DNA of 64,000 nucleotides from Salegentibacter sp. R32 (GTDB lineage Bacteria; Bacteroidota; Bacteroidia; Flavobacteriales; Flavobacteriaceae). The position numbers and the translations under genes are program-made. The notes under the pieces are model-generated. The model did not search any database and had not been told where the DNA came from. It saw only the letters and a program-made list of their open reading frames with translations. The stretch spans positions 62,001-126,000 of the forward strand of contig NZ_RXOM01000065.1 of assembly GCF_008692195.1 (NCBI RefSeq). The letters run 5' to 3'. Positions 9,226-20,341 of this stretch are shown here, in pieces. Numbering within the stretch: the first letter of the stretch is position 1; each line of letters begins with the position of its first letter.

Positions 9226-10032
9226 ATGACAAATAAAGTTGTTTTGATTACCGGAGCATCTTCAGGTATTGGTAAAGCTATCGGAGAGTTTTTGGCTACA
9301 AAAGGTTATCTGGTTTATGGTACGAGTAGAAACCCGAAAGAAAAAGAAAAGAACGGAATTAAGTTTTTAGCTTTGGATGTGACTAAAGTTGAAACTATTC
9401 AGCAAGCAGTCGAAAAAATTCTTCAGCAAGAAAAAAGAATAGATTACTTAATCAATAATGCTGGAATGGGAATTACAGGTCCTATTGAAGAGATTCCCGA
9501 TGAAGAAATCCGTAAGGTTTTTGATACCAATTATTTTGGAGTGATTAACGTCATTAAGGCAGTACTTCCTGCTATGCGTGAACAAAAAGATGGCTTTATT
9601 ATCAATATAACTTCTATTGCCGGATATATGGGATTGCCGTATCGCGGAATTTATTCTGCTACCAAAGGAGCCTTAGAACTTACCACGGAAGCGTTTAGGA
9701 TGGAGCTGAAAGAATTCAATATAAAAATGACCAATATTGCTCCGGGTGATTTTGCCACAAATATTGCTGCCGGAAGATATCACGCTCCTGTTGTTAAAGA
9801 TTCTCCTTACGAGAAAAACTACGGAAATACGCTAAAGTTAATGGATGAACATGTAGATAAGGGAGAAAACCCTATGGTAATGGCCAAAAAAGTTTATGCT
9901 GTGATGCAGGAAAAAAATCCTACCATTCATTATAAAGTGGGGGAAGCTTTACAGAAATTTAGTATTGCCTTAAAGCATATTTTACCCGATAAGATGTATG
10001 AAAAAATGCTAATGAAGCATTATAAACTTTAA
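9226..10032 (+). CDS. SDR-family NAD(P)-dependent oxidoreductase
   Basis: 268 residues, a classical short-chain dehydrogenase. The cofactor motif TGASSGIG is at 9-16, NNAG at 77-80, and the catalytic set S130, Y143, K147 (YSATK) is complete. The residues after the second strand (TSRNPKEK) include an arginine, which favours NADP, by family rule. It resembles the loosely annotated SDRs acting on ketones or acyl chains; the substrate cannot be told. It is transcribed alone; the next gene converges from the right with one base between stop codons. Confidence 0.85.
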   Translation: MTNKVVLITGASSGIGKAIGEFLATKGYLVYGTSRNPKEKEKNGIKFLALDVTKVETIQQAVEKILQQEKRIDYLINNAGMGITGPIEEIPDEEIRKVFDTNYFGVINVIKAVLPAMREQKDGFIINITSIAGYMGLPYRGIYSATKGALELTTEAFRMELKEFNIKMTNIAPGDFATNIAAGRYHAPVVKDSPYEKNYGNTLKLMDEHVDKGENPMVMAKKVYAVMQEKNPTIHYKVGEALQKFSIALKHILPDKMYEKMLMKHYKL

Positions 10033-10033
10033 G

Positions 10034-11461
10034 TTACTGATTTAGGAATTCGAGCAGTTGGTTTTCAAAATTAGGGTCGTAAATATTTAATCCTGCTTTT
10101 TGAATAATCCCTTTTTTATCGATAAGCAAAATTTTATTCAGTAGGTTTTTATATAAGTAGAAATCTGTGCCGCGTTCTCTTATTTTATATTCAAAATCCT
10201 TATTGTAATCAAAATTTTCTAGGGCTTTACGCCAAAGTTCTATAGAGTCTTCATTATCTATGTTTACGCCTAAAAAATCAACTTCAGGATACCTGTTTCG
10301 TAATTCATTTACGCGTTTGTGTTGTCTTTTATGACTGGAAACATAAATGGACCAGGTAAAAGTAATTACAGGTTTGTTTCCTTTTTTAAGAATTTCTTTT
10401 AAAGCATATTTTGTTCCATCCGGGCTAAGCAATTTTGCTCCTGAAACATTATCCCCTTCAAAATAATTTTTTTGTAGCTTTCCTAAGTCTTTGAGTTCTT
10501 GCAGTTGGTCTTTAGGCAAATCAAAATTAGCTAAAAGTTCTAAAGTAGAATCTATTTGTGTTTCATTATCGGCATAATTTATTTGCTTTCTGGCAAAACG
10601 GGTAATAAATCTATTCCTGAGATTTTTAACCTTAAAAAGGCTGTCGGAAATAATTAACCGGTTTTTTAAGTTTGTTACACTTTTAGTGTTGAAGCACTCT
10701 TGAGAATTTGTTTGCTTGAAACATAATTCAATTGCTCGGTTTTTTAGATAATTATCTAGAAAACGTTGATATATGTAATAAGATTGTAGTTCTTTATCGT
10801 TAAAGTTTACTTCACTTCTATATTCAAAAAAATTGGAAGGTATTTTATTTCTAAATTCATTAAAATATCTATTGATAAAAAAAGCATAGCGCTCCCTTAA
10901 ATCGTAATATTCGTAGTCGATGGTCTTTTCAGCTAAATTTAAAAAACCTTCAGAAAATTCATTTTGCTCCTGAAGTTTATCTAGCCTTTTTTCTCGTGAC
11001 TTTTTTATGGAATCTGTTTTTTGAGCAAATTCTTTCGGACTTATTTTATAGTAAGATAAAATAAGGTCATTGTCTTTTTCATTCAACAAATACATTTCCA
11101 TCAGAAAATTATTCTCTCCAGCTTTATCTCCGGTAAACATTAAAGATTCATCAAACTCTTTGGTGTTTACCCTAAATAATAAACTGTCTCCATTTTCTAC
11201 ATAAAAAATTTGACTTTCAGGCGAATATCTAAATGTATAAAGTCCTCGTTTAAAATTTTCCTTTTTAAATTGATAAGAAAATCGTCCATTTTCTTGGATG
11301 GGAATAGAATCTATAAACTCATTATCCTTTTCTAGCGTAAGATAATTGGTGTTTCCGTTAACAATCTCACCGGCAATAAAAGTACCTGTTTTGTTGGAAG
11401 TTTTTTCTTCACAACCTAATAAACTTAACGTAATTACAAAACCAAGTAAAACTTGCCGCAT
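10034..11461 (-). CDS. TlpA-like lipoprotein with thioredoxin fold lacking CxxC
   Basis: 475 residues from the ATG at 11461. A start 30 bases further upstream is possible but would precede the lipoprotein signal MRQVLLGFVITLSLLGC (C17). The N-terminal domain (about 25-120) resembles the DUF4369-type beta domain found in front of Bacteroidota TlpA/AhpC proteins (IVNGNTNYLTLEKDNEFID). A long helical middle part follows. The last 140 residues look like a thioredoxin domain (KPVITFTWSIYVSSHKRQ, then VDFLGVNIDN and KILLIDKKG). Where the family has WCxxC this protein has IYVSSH, so it cannot do dithiol chemistry. Probably a periplasm-facing lipoprotein of unknown role. Confidence 0.72.
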   Translation of the reverse strand: MRQVLLGFVITLSLLGCEEKTSNKTGTFIAGEIVNGNTNYLTLEKDNEFIDSIPIQENGRFSYQFKKENFKRGLYTFRYSPESQIFYVENGDSLLFRVNTKEFDESLMFTGDKAGENNFLMEMYLLNEKDNDLILSYYKISPKEFAQKTDSIKKSREKRLDKLQEQNEFSEGFLNLAEKTIDYEYYDLRERYAFFINRYFNEFRNKIPSNFFEYRSEVNFNDKELQSYYIYQRFLDNYLKNRAIELCFKQTNSQECFNTKSVTNLKNRLIISDSLFKVKNLRNRFITRFARKQINYADNETQIDSTLELLANFDLPKDQLQELKDLGKLQKNYFEGDNVSGAKLLSPDGTKYALKEILKKGNKPVITFTWSIYVSSHKRQHKRVNELRNRYPEVDFLGVNIDNEDSIELWRKALENFDYNKDFEYKIRERGTDFYLYKNLLNKILLIDKKGIIQKAGLNIYDPNFENQLLEFLNQ

Positions 11462-11603
11462 ATAACACAAATCAATTATTGAATAGCTCAAAATTATGAT
11501 AAGCTTAATTATAGTCTTGTTAATTACCCGTTAAATAGAAAACTTAAAAAGTTAATCTTTCAACTTATCAAGTAAATTGGTTACTTTCGCAAAAATTTTA
11601 TAA

Positions 11604-13235
<1,632 letters not shown>

Positions 13236-13294
13236 AAATTATTCTGAATAATTGAGGGTTTTCAAGCCTAATGCATTAAAATACTGTAAATAAT

Positions 13295-13326
13295 AAAAAC
13301 CTTTCTATTAGTTTAGAAAGGTTTTT
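13295..13326 (+). terminator. Terminator after the ABC-F gene
   Basis: A perfect 13-bp stem (AAAAACCTTTCTA / TAGAAAGGTTTTT) around a 6-base loop, ending in a T-run. Confidence 0.85.
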
Positions 13327-13358
13327 CTATTTTTAGTCCGTTAACTAAAAAAGCCAAG

Positions 13359-14675
13359 ATGCATACATTACCAAAAGGAAGTAAAAAATTACTTAACGCC
13401 TGGGCATTTTACGATTGGGCAAATTCGGTTTACAGTTTAGTTATTTCCTCGGCAATCTTTCCCATTTTTTATGGGGCTTTAACCATTACTGAAGAAAACG
13501 GGATTACCAACGATACTGTCTCTTTTCTCGGTATAGATTTTAATAATGATACCTTAATAAGTTATGTAACCGGTTTAGCATTTTTAGTTGTCTCAATATT
13601 GAGCCCGTTTTTAAGTGGTATTGCCGATTATGTAGGAAACAAGAAAAACTTCATGAAGTTCTTTTGTTATATGGGAGCTATTTCCTGTATTGGTTTATTT
13701 TGGTTTAATCTTGAGCAATTGTGGTTTGGTTTACTTTGTTATTTTTTAGCTTTAATTGGTTTTTGGGGAAGTTTGGTATTTTACAATTCTTATTTACCCG
13801 ATATTGCTTTCCCAGAGCAACAAGATAAAATTAGTGCCAAAGGTTATTCTTTAGGATATTTTGGTAGTGTCATCCTTTTGATTTTATGTCTGATGATGAT
13901 TTTAATGTATGATACTTTCGGTTTTGAAAGTAAAGATTTCCCTACCCGGTTATCATTTATATTAACTGGAGTGTGGTGGATTGTTTTTAGTCAGTACACC
14001 TATTATTACTTACCAAAAGGAAATAAAACCAATCAAAAAGTCACCAAAGATGTATTATTCAATGGATTTAGGGAGTTGAAGAAAATTTGGTTCAGAATAA
14101 AGGAAAATTTACAACTTAGAAGATATTTATACGCTTTCTTTTTGTACAGTATGGCCGTACAAACCATTATGCTGATTGCCACTTATTTTGGTATTGAAGA
14201 ATTGGAATGGGGTGAGCAAGATTCAACAACAGGTTTAATCATCAGTATTTTATTAATTCAGTTAGTAGCCATTTTGGGAGCTTTTCTAACATCAAGAGCT
14301 TCTGGGAAATTTGGGAATATTCAAACTTTAATTGTGATTAATTTACTTTGGATAGGCATTTGTGTGTATGCCTATTTTATTACCACACCCTTTCAGTTTT
14401 ATATTGCTGCATCTTTAGTTGGCCTAGTGATGGGCGGTATTCAATCTTTATCAAGATCTACCTATTCAAAATTATTACCTAACGATGCTATCGATACCGC
14501 TTCCTATTTTAGTTTTTATGACGTTTCAGAAAAAATAGGGATTGTTATCGGAATGTTTTCCTACGGTTTTATAGCTCAAATAACTGGAAGTATTCGTTAT
14601 TCAATTCTGTTTTTAATTTTATTTTTTGTGTTGGGAGTGTTCCTTCTTTTAAGAGTTCCTAAAACAAAATTTTAG
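13359..14675 (+). CDS. MFS transporter, UMF1 (Atg22-like) family
   Basis: 438 residues with about 12 hydrophobic membrane spans. The N-terminal signature LLNAWAFYDWANSVYSLVI is typical of the UMF1/Atg22-like branch of the major facilitator superfamily. The segment FLSGIADYVGNKK is the loop 2-3 region, and GGIQSLSRSTYSKLLP is a second conserved stretch near residue 360. The yeast relative exports amino acids from the vacuole; bacterial substrates are not established. It lies between two terminators with its own start at 13359 and is probably monocistronic. Confidence 0.88.
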   Translation: MHTLPKGSKKLLNAWAFYDWANSVYSLVISSAIFPIFYGALTITEENGITNDTVSFLGIDFNNDTLISYVTGLAFLVVSILSPFLSGIADYVGNKKNFMKFFCYMGAISCIGLFWFNLEQLWFGLLCYFLALIGFWGSLVFYNSYLPDIAFPEQQDKISAKGYSLGYFGSVILLILCLMMILMYDTFGFESKDFPTRLSFILTGVWWIVFSQYTYYYLPKGNKTNQKVTKDVLFNGFRELKKIWFRIKENLQLRRYLYAFFLYSMAVQTIMLIATYFGIEELEWGEQDSTTGLIISILLIQLVAILGAFLTSRASGKFGNIQTLIVINLLWIGICVYAYFITTPFQFYIAASLVGLVMGGIQSLSRSTYSKLLPNDAIDTASYFSFYDVSEKIGIVIGMFSYGFIAQITGSIRYSILFLILFFVLGVFLLLRVPKTKF

Positions 14676-14724
14676 TTTAACATTATTTTAATTAAGTTTG
14701 TGTGACCCAAATAAATATACGTTT

Positions 14725-16062
14725 ATGAAAAAAATCTTATATCCTATTTTTTTAGCGCTGTTTACTATAATGGCGTTTTCTTGTGATAATGAACCTTTAG
14801 AAGGAGAGTTCGGAGACCCTAATGGCAGCGGAAGCGGCGGCGGTTCTTTTGTAGCGACCATCGATGGAAATTCTTTTGTGGCAGATGCCCCTTTTGCAGT
14901 AGGAGGTCAATCAAATGGTATTTCACAATTAGCTATTAATGGTATTAATTTGTCTGGAAATTCTATTGTAATACATATTTTTTCTACGGGTACAGGAACT
15001 TATGAATTATCAGAGGTTGAAGATTTTAATGACCATAATGGTTATGGTACATATATTCAACCAAGCAGTCAATCATTTCCTTATAGAACAAATACAAATT
15101 CTACTGGGACTTTACAAATAACAGATTATGATACTGAAAATCTAGTTGTTTCAGGAACTTTTGCTTTTCAGGCAGAAAGAGAAGTGGAAAATGAAGATGG
15201 TTCAATTGATATTGAAACAGTAAGTATCACTGAAGGTGAATTTACTGATGTCCCTTTACAGATAGATGGTGATGGTACTGGAGTGGGGGAAGATCCACTT
15301 TTTGAAGTAGAGTTAGACGGTGAGTTGTTTGAAGGTTCAGAAATTACAGATGCCGTATTGAATGAGGATGGACTTTTAATTAGTGCAACACAAGGAAATA
15401 AGTTAGTTGGTTTTCAAATTTATGATCCTGCTGTAGGAGTTTATGATATTAATGCTGATGCTGAAGAAGGACTTGTGCAATACGATGCTGATATTACAGA
15501 TGATGAAAGTACAGTTTATATTTCAGCATCAGGAACTTTAGAAATTACTGAATTGGACATGGCTAATCGTATTGTTTCTGGTACATTTAGTGGGACTTTA
15601 CAAGACTTGTTTATGGAAGAGGTAGATATTGAAATGACTAACGGAGTTTTTGAAAATATTAGCTTTTCAACTGATGGGCCTACTAATACCGGTTCTGCAA
15701 TAATTGATGGGGAAGATTTTAATGCTAATGTATTTCCTGTAGTTTTTGTAAATGGTCAAATTCAGGTAAGCCTTGATAATGATTTAAATGAAGATATTGT
15801 AATTTATTTTCCTGAAGATATTGCTACAGGAACTTATAGTGTAGGGGATGGAAGTTTAGTTGAAGATTATTCTGCTGCTTATAACGTAGAAGAAGGTGGA
15901 ACGACAACCGAATACCACTCAGTTCCAGATTCTGGAGAAATTGTAGTTGAATCATTTCAAAATGATATAGTTTCGGGAACATTCAGTTTTACAGTTGAAA
16001 ATGATAACGGAGATACAATTACAATAACTGATGGAGAATTTACAGTAGATGTAAGTTTCTAA
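14725..16062 (+). CDS. Lipoprotein with three tandem DUF6252-like repeats
   Basis: 445 residues from the ATG at 14725; the open frame upstream is rejected because the lipoprotein signal MKKILYPIFLALFTIMAFSC starts here (C20). A short glycine/serine linker follows. The rest reads as three diverged copies of one beta-rich domain, at about 38-175, 185-310 and 315-445. Each opens with a strand like FVATIDGNSF / FEVELDGELF / GSAIIDGEDF, contains a VSGTFS-type strand, and closes with a (T/N)GEF- or NGVF-type strand. The domain resembles single-copy DUF6252-type lipoproteins of flavobacteria. Acidic, surface-exposed; function unknown. Confidence 0.72.
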   Translation: MKKILYPIFLALFTIMAFSCDNEPLEGEFGDPNGSGSGGGSFVATIDGNSFVADAPFAVGGQSNGISQLAINGINLSGNSIVIHIFSTGTGTYELSEVEDFNDHNGYGTYIQPSSQSFPYRTNTNSTGTLQITDYDTENLVVSGTFAFQAEREVENEDGSIDIETVSITEGEFTDVPLQIDGDGTGVGEDPLFEVELDGELFEGSEITDAVLNEDGLLISATQGNKLVGFQIYDPAVGVYDINADAEEGLVQYDADITDDESTVYISASGTLEITELDMANRIVSGTFSGTLQDLFMEEVDIEMTNGVFENISFSTDGPTNTGSAIIDGEDFNANVFPVVFVNGQIQVSLDNDLNEDIVIYFPEDIATGTYSVGDGSLVEDYSAAYNVEEGGTTTEYHSVPDSGEIVVESFQNDIVSGTFSFTVENDNGDTITITDGEFTVDVSF

Positions 16063-16083
16063 TTTGTATAAAAATATAATTTT

Positions 16084-16115
16084 AAAACTCCTGAAGTAAA
16101 GCTCGGGAGTTTTTT
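16084..16115 (+). terminator. Terminator between convergent genes
   Basis: An 8-bp core stem AAAACTCC / GGAGTTTT, extended by a wobble and a G-C pair, followed by a T-run. It can act for the lipoprotein gene (+) and, through the A-run, for the murQ operon (-). Confidence 0.7.
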
Positions 16116-16117
16116 GT

Positions 16118-16342
16118 TTAATCAAACAAGGCTTTTATTAAAGTATTGATTCCTTTAAACATCAAGAAAATAGCTCCAGCACAAGCTACAATTCCTAAAA
16201 TAAGAACAGCAACATATAACTGACTTTCTTGATTATGGAAAGCACTGTATAGAATACTTGGTCCAATAAACATTAACGGCAATGCGCCTGCTAAAAACCG
16301 TATCCCTTTTCCTAAGGTTTCTTTATTTGTTCTCTTTGTCAT
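16118..16342 (-). CDS. Small two-helix membrane protein (DUF6095-like)
   Basis: 74 residues, starting at the ATG at 16342 (MTKRTNKETLGKG). A start 39 bases earlier would lie deeper inside murQ. A lysine-rich cytoplasmic N-terminus is followed by two membrane helices: GIRFLAGALPLMFIGPSILY and an alanine/glycine-rich one near residues 42-64. The gene overlaps the last 20 bases of murQ, so translation is likely coupled. It resembles the small DUF6095 proteins often found next to murQ in flavobacteria (recalled, not searched). No function known. Confidence 0.7.
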   Translation of the reverse strand: MTKRTNKETLGKGIRFLAGALPLMFIGPSILYSAFHNQESQLYVAVLILGIVACAGAIFLMFKGINTLIKALFD

Positions 16343-17159
16343 TTTCCTGTAAATATTGGATAGCTTTTCTAACGTTACCAAATTTCTGTAACGCTTCTTT
16401 TGAAATTTCTTGTGTTTCTCCGGTGGCTTCCTGAATCATCTTTGTACCCCGTTCAATTAGTTTTTGGTTGCTTAATTGCATATCAACCATTCGGTTACCT
16501 TTTACACGCCCTAACTGAATCATCGTTGTCGTGGAAATCATATTTAAAACCATTTTTTGAGCGGTGCCTGCTTTCATTCTAGAACTTCCGGTTACAAATT
16601 CAGGTCCTACGACTACTTCAATAGGAAATTGGGCGGCATTCGCTAACGGACTATTTTCATTACAAGTAATACATCCGGTAGGGATATTCTGTTCATTGCA
16701 TTTCTCCAAAGCTTTAATTACATAAGGTGTGGTCCCGGATGCCGCAATGCCAACAACCACATCTTTTGAAGAAATTTGATGAGACTTTAAATCTTCCCAG
16801 CCTTGTAATGAATTATCTTCAGCATTTTCTACAGCATTTCTAATAGCAGTATCGCCACCGGCAATAATGCCTTGTACCAAATCTGCTGAAACTCCAAAAG
16901 TGGGTGGGCATTCACTAGCATCTAAAATTCCGAGTCTTCCGCTGGTTCCGGCACCAATATAAAATAGACGTCCGCCATTTTTTAATTGCTCGACTACTTT
17001 TTCAATTAAGCTTTCAATTTTAGGAAGTACTTTTTCTATAGCTAAAGCAACTTTTTTATCTTCCGTATTTATATGTTCAACCACTTGAGCAATACTCATT
17101 TCTTCTAGGTGATCATAATTAGAAGCTTGCTCGGTAGTTTTTATAAATTCTTTATTCAT
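16323..17159 (-). CDS. murQ: N-acetylmuramic acid 6-phosphate etherase
   Basis: Cleaves the lactyl ether of MurNAc-6-phosphate to give GlcNAc-6-phosphate and D-lactate, in cell-wall recycling. The 278-residue SIS-domain protein carries GAGTSGRLG and DASECPPTFG with E83, plus E114 in ENAEDN; these correspond to the acid/base pair described for the E. coli enzyme. Its ATG overlaps the stop codon of the upstream DUF4249 gene by one base (TAATG), so translation is coupled. No MurNAc kinase or GlcNAc-6-P deacetylase is nearby. The sequential TonB receptor > DUF4249 > murQ order is unusual. Confidence 0.95.
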   Translation of the reverse strand: MNKEFIKTTEQASNYDHLEEMSIAQVVEHINTEDKKVALAIEKVLPKIESLIEKVVEQLKNGGRLFYIGAGTSGRLGILDASECPPTFGVSADLVQGIIAGGDTAIRNAVENAEDNSLQGWEDLKSHQISSKDVVVGIAASGTTPYVIKALEKCNEQNIPTGCITCNENSPLANAAQFPIEVVVGPEFVTGSSRMKAGTAQKMVLNMISTTTMIQLGRVKGNRMVDMQLSNQKLIERGTKMIQEATGETQEISKEALQKFGNVRKAIQYLQENDKENK

Positions 17160-17959
17160 TATTTAACTCTATAAATGGTATCAAACTGTTGAGACATTCT
17201 AAAATATCCAAATGCAAATTTATCTGGATTTTCGGGATTTATCACATTTCCTCTAATAGAAACCGGATTTGTGGAAAAAGGGTTGTTTGAAAAGCTACTT
17301 TCAGATATAATTAAACCAATGTAATTGTTAAAACGTTTGCTAATGCCTTCAATAGTGATATAAATATTATCATTAGGTTCAAATTCATCAGCGTAATAGG
17401 TAGAGATTTCATTACCATTAAAAAGCTCGTCGTCTGTATTATCTGCTAGTCTCCCGTATCTTTCAGAAACAAATTCAAAATAATAATAGTTTTCTTCTTC
17501 AGCAGGGTCGGTAAAATAGGCGTTGATTGTGGTATAGTTTTCATCCAAAGAATTAGTAGTCTGTTCTATGCGATTAAAAGGTACGGTTTTGTAGAGTTGG
17601 GTGGTAGCTTGGTATTGTTCCCCTTCAAAATTGACAGTTAAAGTGTAATCTTCATTATAAACTGCAGGAAGTGTATCTGTATATTGTAAAATATTATCCT
17701 GATTGTTTTGTAAGGGATAAGTTTGGTTATTCAACTCTAAAAACATTTCAGCATTCTCAAAATAGTCTATCGAATTATTGTAATAGGAAGTGGTTTTAGA
17801 GATGTTTCCTCTAACGATTACTTCATCGCTATAAGCTTGCTGTATTCCGGTTACTTCAATTACTACACGAGGTTCTTCATTTTCCAAGTCAACATCTACA
17901 ATATCTTCACACGAACAGCAAAGTAAACATAAGTAAAATACCATTATTAAATTCTTCAT
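17159..17959 (-). CDS. DUF4249 lipoprotein
   Basis: 266 residues. The signal MKNLIMVFYLCLLCCSC places the lipidated cysteine at 17. The segment EDIVDVDLENEEPRVVIEV right after it, and the later beta-rich repeats, are typical of DUF4249 proteins. These are almost always encoded directly after a TonB receptor of the carboxypeptidase-regulatory type, as here (3 bases separate them). The likely role is a surface lipoprotein partner of that receptor, comparable in position to SusD but unrelated in sequence. It overlaps the start of murQ by one base. Confidence 0.87.
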   Translation of the reverse strand: MKNLIMVFYLCLLCCSCEDIVDVDLENEEPRVVIEVTGIQQAYSDEVIVRGNISKTTSYYNNSIDYFENAEMFLELNNQTYPLQNNQDNILQYTDTLPAVYNEDYTLTVNFEGEQYQATTQLYKTVPFNRIEQTTNSLDENYTTINAYFTDPAEEENYYYFEFVSERYGRLADNTDDELFNGNEISTYYADEFEPNDNIYITIEGISKRFNNYIGLIISESSFSNNPFSTNPVSIRGNVINPENPDKFAFGYFRMSQQFDTIYRVK

Positions 17960-17962
17960 ATT

Positions 17963-20341
17963 CTAAAATTTAAAATTATAAGAAACCGAAGGAATAATCC
18001 CGAAAATAGATAACCTAACTGCTTCATTTTGAAAATTGGTATCTTCATTATTTTGAAAACTTATAGAGGCTGCATTTCTTCGGTTATAAAGATTGTAAAT
18101 ACTAAAAATCCACTCACTTTTCCAATTTCTGTTTTGGTTCTTTTTTGGAGTTAGCGTTGCCGAAATATCTAAATGATGAAAAGAAGGAAGTCTATTGGCA
18201 TTTCTGCTTCTATAGTTGGGTATTTCAAAGCTGTTATATCTGTAAACTGAAATAGGATAAGTAGCCGGTCTTCCGGTTTGGTAAACAAAACTGGCATTGA
18301 ACGACCATTTTTTACTGAACTCATAATTTCCTACCAAAGAAATATCATGGGTTTTGTCCCAAGCGGTGTTGTACCAATTTCCGTTGTTTATTCCGGTTTC
18401 CTGTGGCGTTCTTCCTGGTGTTTTTTGTTCACTTCTAGAAAGCGTATAAGCCAACCAACCGGTAAATTTTCCCTTATTTTTTCTGAATAAAAACTCTAAA
18501 CCATAAGCACGTGATTCTCCACTTAAAATCACTTTCTCGATAGCATCGTTGGCAATTAGTTCAGCGCCGTCGATATAATCTATTCTGTTATTTATTTTTT
18601 TATAGAAAACTTCGGTTTCTAAACTATAATCTTTCTGAATTTGATTATTGACATAACCAAAAGAAACTTGATCGCCCTGTTGAGGTTGAATGTACTTCCC
18701 ACTGGGAGCCCAAATATCTAATGGAGTAGGGGTGTTGGAATTGGAAAGCAAATGAATGTATTGATTAATTCGTTGATAATTCGCTTTAATTAATTCTTGA
18801 TTGTTCAATGAATAGGAAACAGAAACCCTTGGCTCTAGGTTAAGAAAGCTTTCAGTAACTTCACTTTTACTTGTGGAATAGGTTTCTTGAATTTCAGCAC
18901 TTTCATAAATTTGAAGTTGTTCGTTGAAAACGACAGGCTGATTATTTTCATAAAGATTAATCTCATCTTGCCCCATTCTTAAAAATTGATTCAGCCTTAA
19001 CCCATAACCTAAAGTAAAATCATCCAATTCTTGATTGACTTGAACGTAAGCTGAATTTTCAAAAGCGTATTTTTTACTTAGTTGATCTCGCTCTATTCCT
19101 GAATCCTTCCGTGAAGGTTCAATATAGCCGGGATTAAAATTGTAGTAAATTCCCTGCACTCCATAATCCAAACTTATAGTTTCTGAAAGTTGTTGTTGAA
19201 GGTTATATTTTAAATTGAAATTTTTAATCCCGCTATCCCAATTAAAACCAATAAAGTCGATGGTTAACCCAAATTGATAATTAGAGAAAATTAAGGAAAG
19301 TTCAGAATTTAAAGTAGTTGAAAAATTATGTTTCCACTGAAGGTTTGCTAAGGTATTTCCGTAAATATTTTTGAAGCTATCGTTTATTTTAAAAACATCC
19401 CTACCAAAATACCCCGATAAAGAAAGGGTATTGTTTTCATTGATGATGAAATTCAGTTTTGAATTTAAATCGTAGAAAAACGCTGAATTCGGATTGTCAA
19501 TTAACTTTAAAAATAGATGGGCATAAGAAGTTCTGCCGGAAACCAAGAATGAACTTTTGTTTTTTTCAATAGGACCTTCCACCGTTAATTTACTGCTTAC
19601 CAAGCCAATCCCACCATTTACTTTTAAATTAGTTAAATCTCCTGTTTTTTGTGAAATATCCAAAACCGAAGAAGCGCGTCCACCAAAATTACTGGGAATT
19701 CCACCTTTGTATAATTGCAAATTAGAAACCGCATCTGGATTAAAAATAGAGAAAAAACCGAATAAATGAGACTCGTTAAACATCATCGCATTATCCAACA
19801 AAATCAAGTTTTGGTCTGCGGCCCCGCCCCGCACGTGCAATCCGCCGGAAGCTTCTCCCGCACCAGTTATCCCAGGCAGAAGCTTGAGAGATTTAATAAC
19901 ATCGCTTTCCCCTAAAACAGTAGGGATTTTTTTAATACTTTCAGCATCCAACTTGTTCACGCTCATCGTAAGTTGGCGTTTTGTTTTTTGCTGAAAGTCT
20001 TGCTTAATAATCACTTCGTCTAAATTTTCAGTTGAAGCGAGTAATTGAAAACTCAAAGTTAGATTTTGGTTTACCTTTATTTCTTCAGAATATTTTTCGT
20101 AACCTAAATAAGTTATTACAAGCATATAAGTACCGGAAGGTAAGTGAAGTTGAAAATATCCATCTTCATCAGTAGAAGTACCTTTATTTAATTCTTCAAC
20201 AAAAATATTTACATCAGAAAGTGAAGCAGAAGTATTGAAGTCTTTAATGCTCCCTTTTACCAAATATCTATTTTGCGACCAACTTTTCTGCACAAAAAAA
20301 CTCGCAATTAACATACATAAAAGGAGTCGGGATAAAGGCAT
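17963..20341 (-). CDS. TonB-dependent receptor with carboxypeptidase-like N-domain
   Basis: 792 residues. Signal peptide (1-22, ending KSWSQ), a CarboxypepD_reg-like domain (about 26-105, DEDGYFQLHLPSGTYML), a plug domain (about 120-230, with LPGITGAGEASGGLHVRGG and the TonB-receptor stretch ILLDNAMMFN), then a 22-stranded outer membrane barrel ending in an aromatic residue (SYNFKF). This class is paired with DUF4249 lipoproteins; substrate not known. It is first in a minus-strand operon with DUF4249, murQ and a small membrane protein, which hints at muropeptide-derived ligands, but that is inference. The regulatory gap upstream is shared with the lysozyme-fold gene. Confidence 0.9.
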   Translation of the reverse strand: MPLSRLLLCMLIASFFVQKSWSQNRYLVKGSIKDFNTSASLSDVNIFVEELNKGTSTDEDGYFQLHLPSGTYMLVITYLGYEKYSEEIKVNQNLTLSFQLLASTENLDEVIIKQDFQQKTKRQLTMSVNKLDAESIKKIPTVLGESDVIKSLKLLPGITGAGEASGGLHVRGGAADQNLILLDNAMMFNESHLFGFFSIFNPDAVSNLQLYKGGIPSNFGGRASSVLDISQKTGDLTNLKVNGGIGLVSSKLTVEGPIEKNKSSFLVSGRTSYAHLFLKLIDNPNSAFFYDLNSKLNFIINENNTLSLSGYFGRDVFKINDSFKNIYGNTLANLQWKHNFSTTLNSELSLIFSNYQFGLTIDFIGFNWDSGIKNFNLKYNLQQQLSETISLDYGVQGIYYNFNPGYIEPSRKDSGIERDQLSKKYAFENSAYVQVNQELDDFTLGYGLRLNQFLRMGQDEINLYENNQPVVFNEQLQIYESAEIQETYSTSKSEVTESFLNLEPRVSVSYSLNNQELIKANYQRINQYIHLLSNSNTPTPLDIWAPSGKYIQPQQGDQVSFGYVNNQIQKDYSLETEVFYKKINNRIDYIDGAELIANDAIEKVILSGESRAYGLEFLFRKNKGKFTGWLAYTLSRSEQKTPGRTPQETGINNGNWYNTAWDKTHDISLVGNYEFSKKWSFNASFVYQTGRPATYPISVYRYNSFEIPNYRSRNANRLPSFHHLDISATLTPKKNQNRNWKSEWIFSIYNLYNRRNAASISFQNNEDTNFQNEAVRLSIFGIIPSVSYNFKF

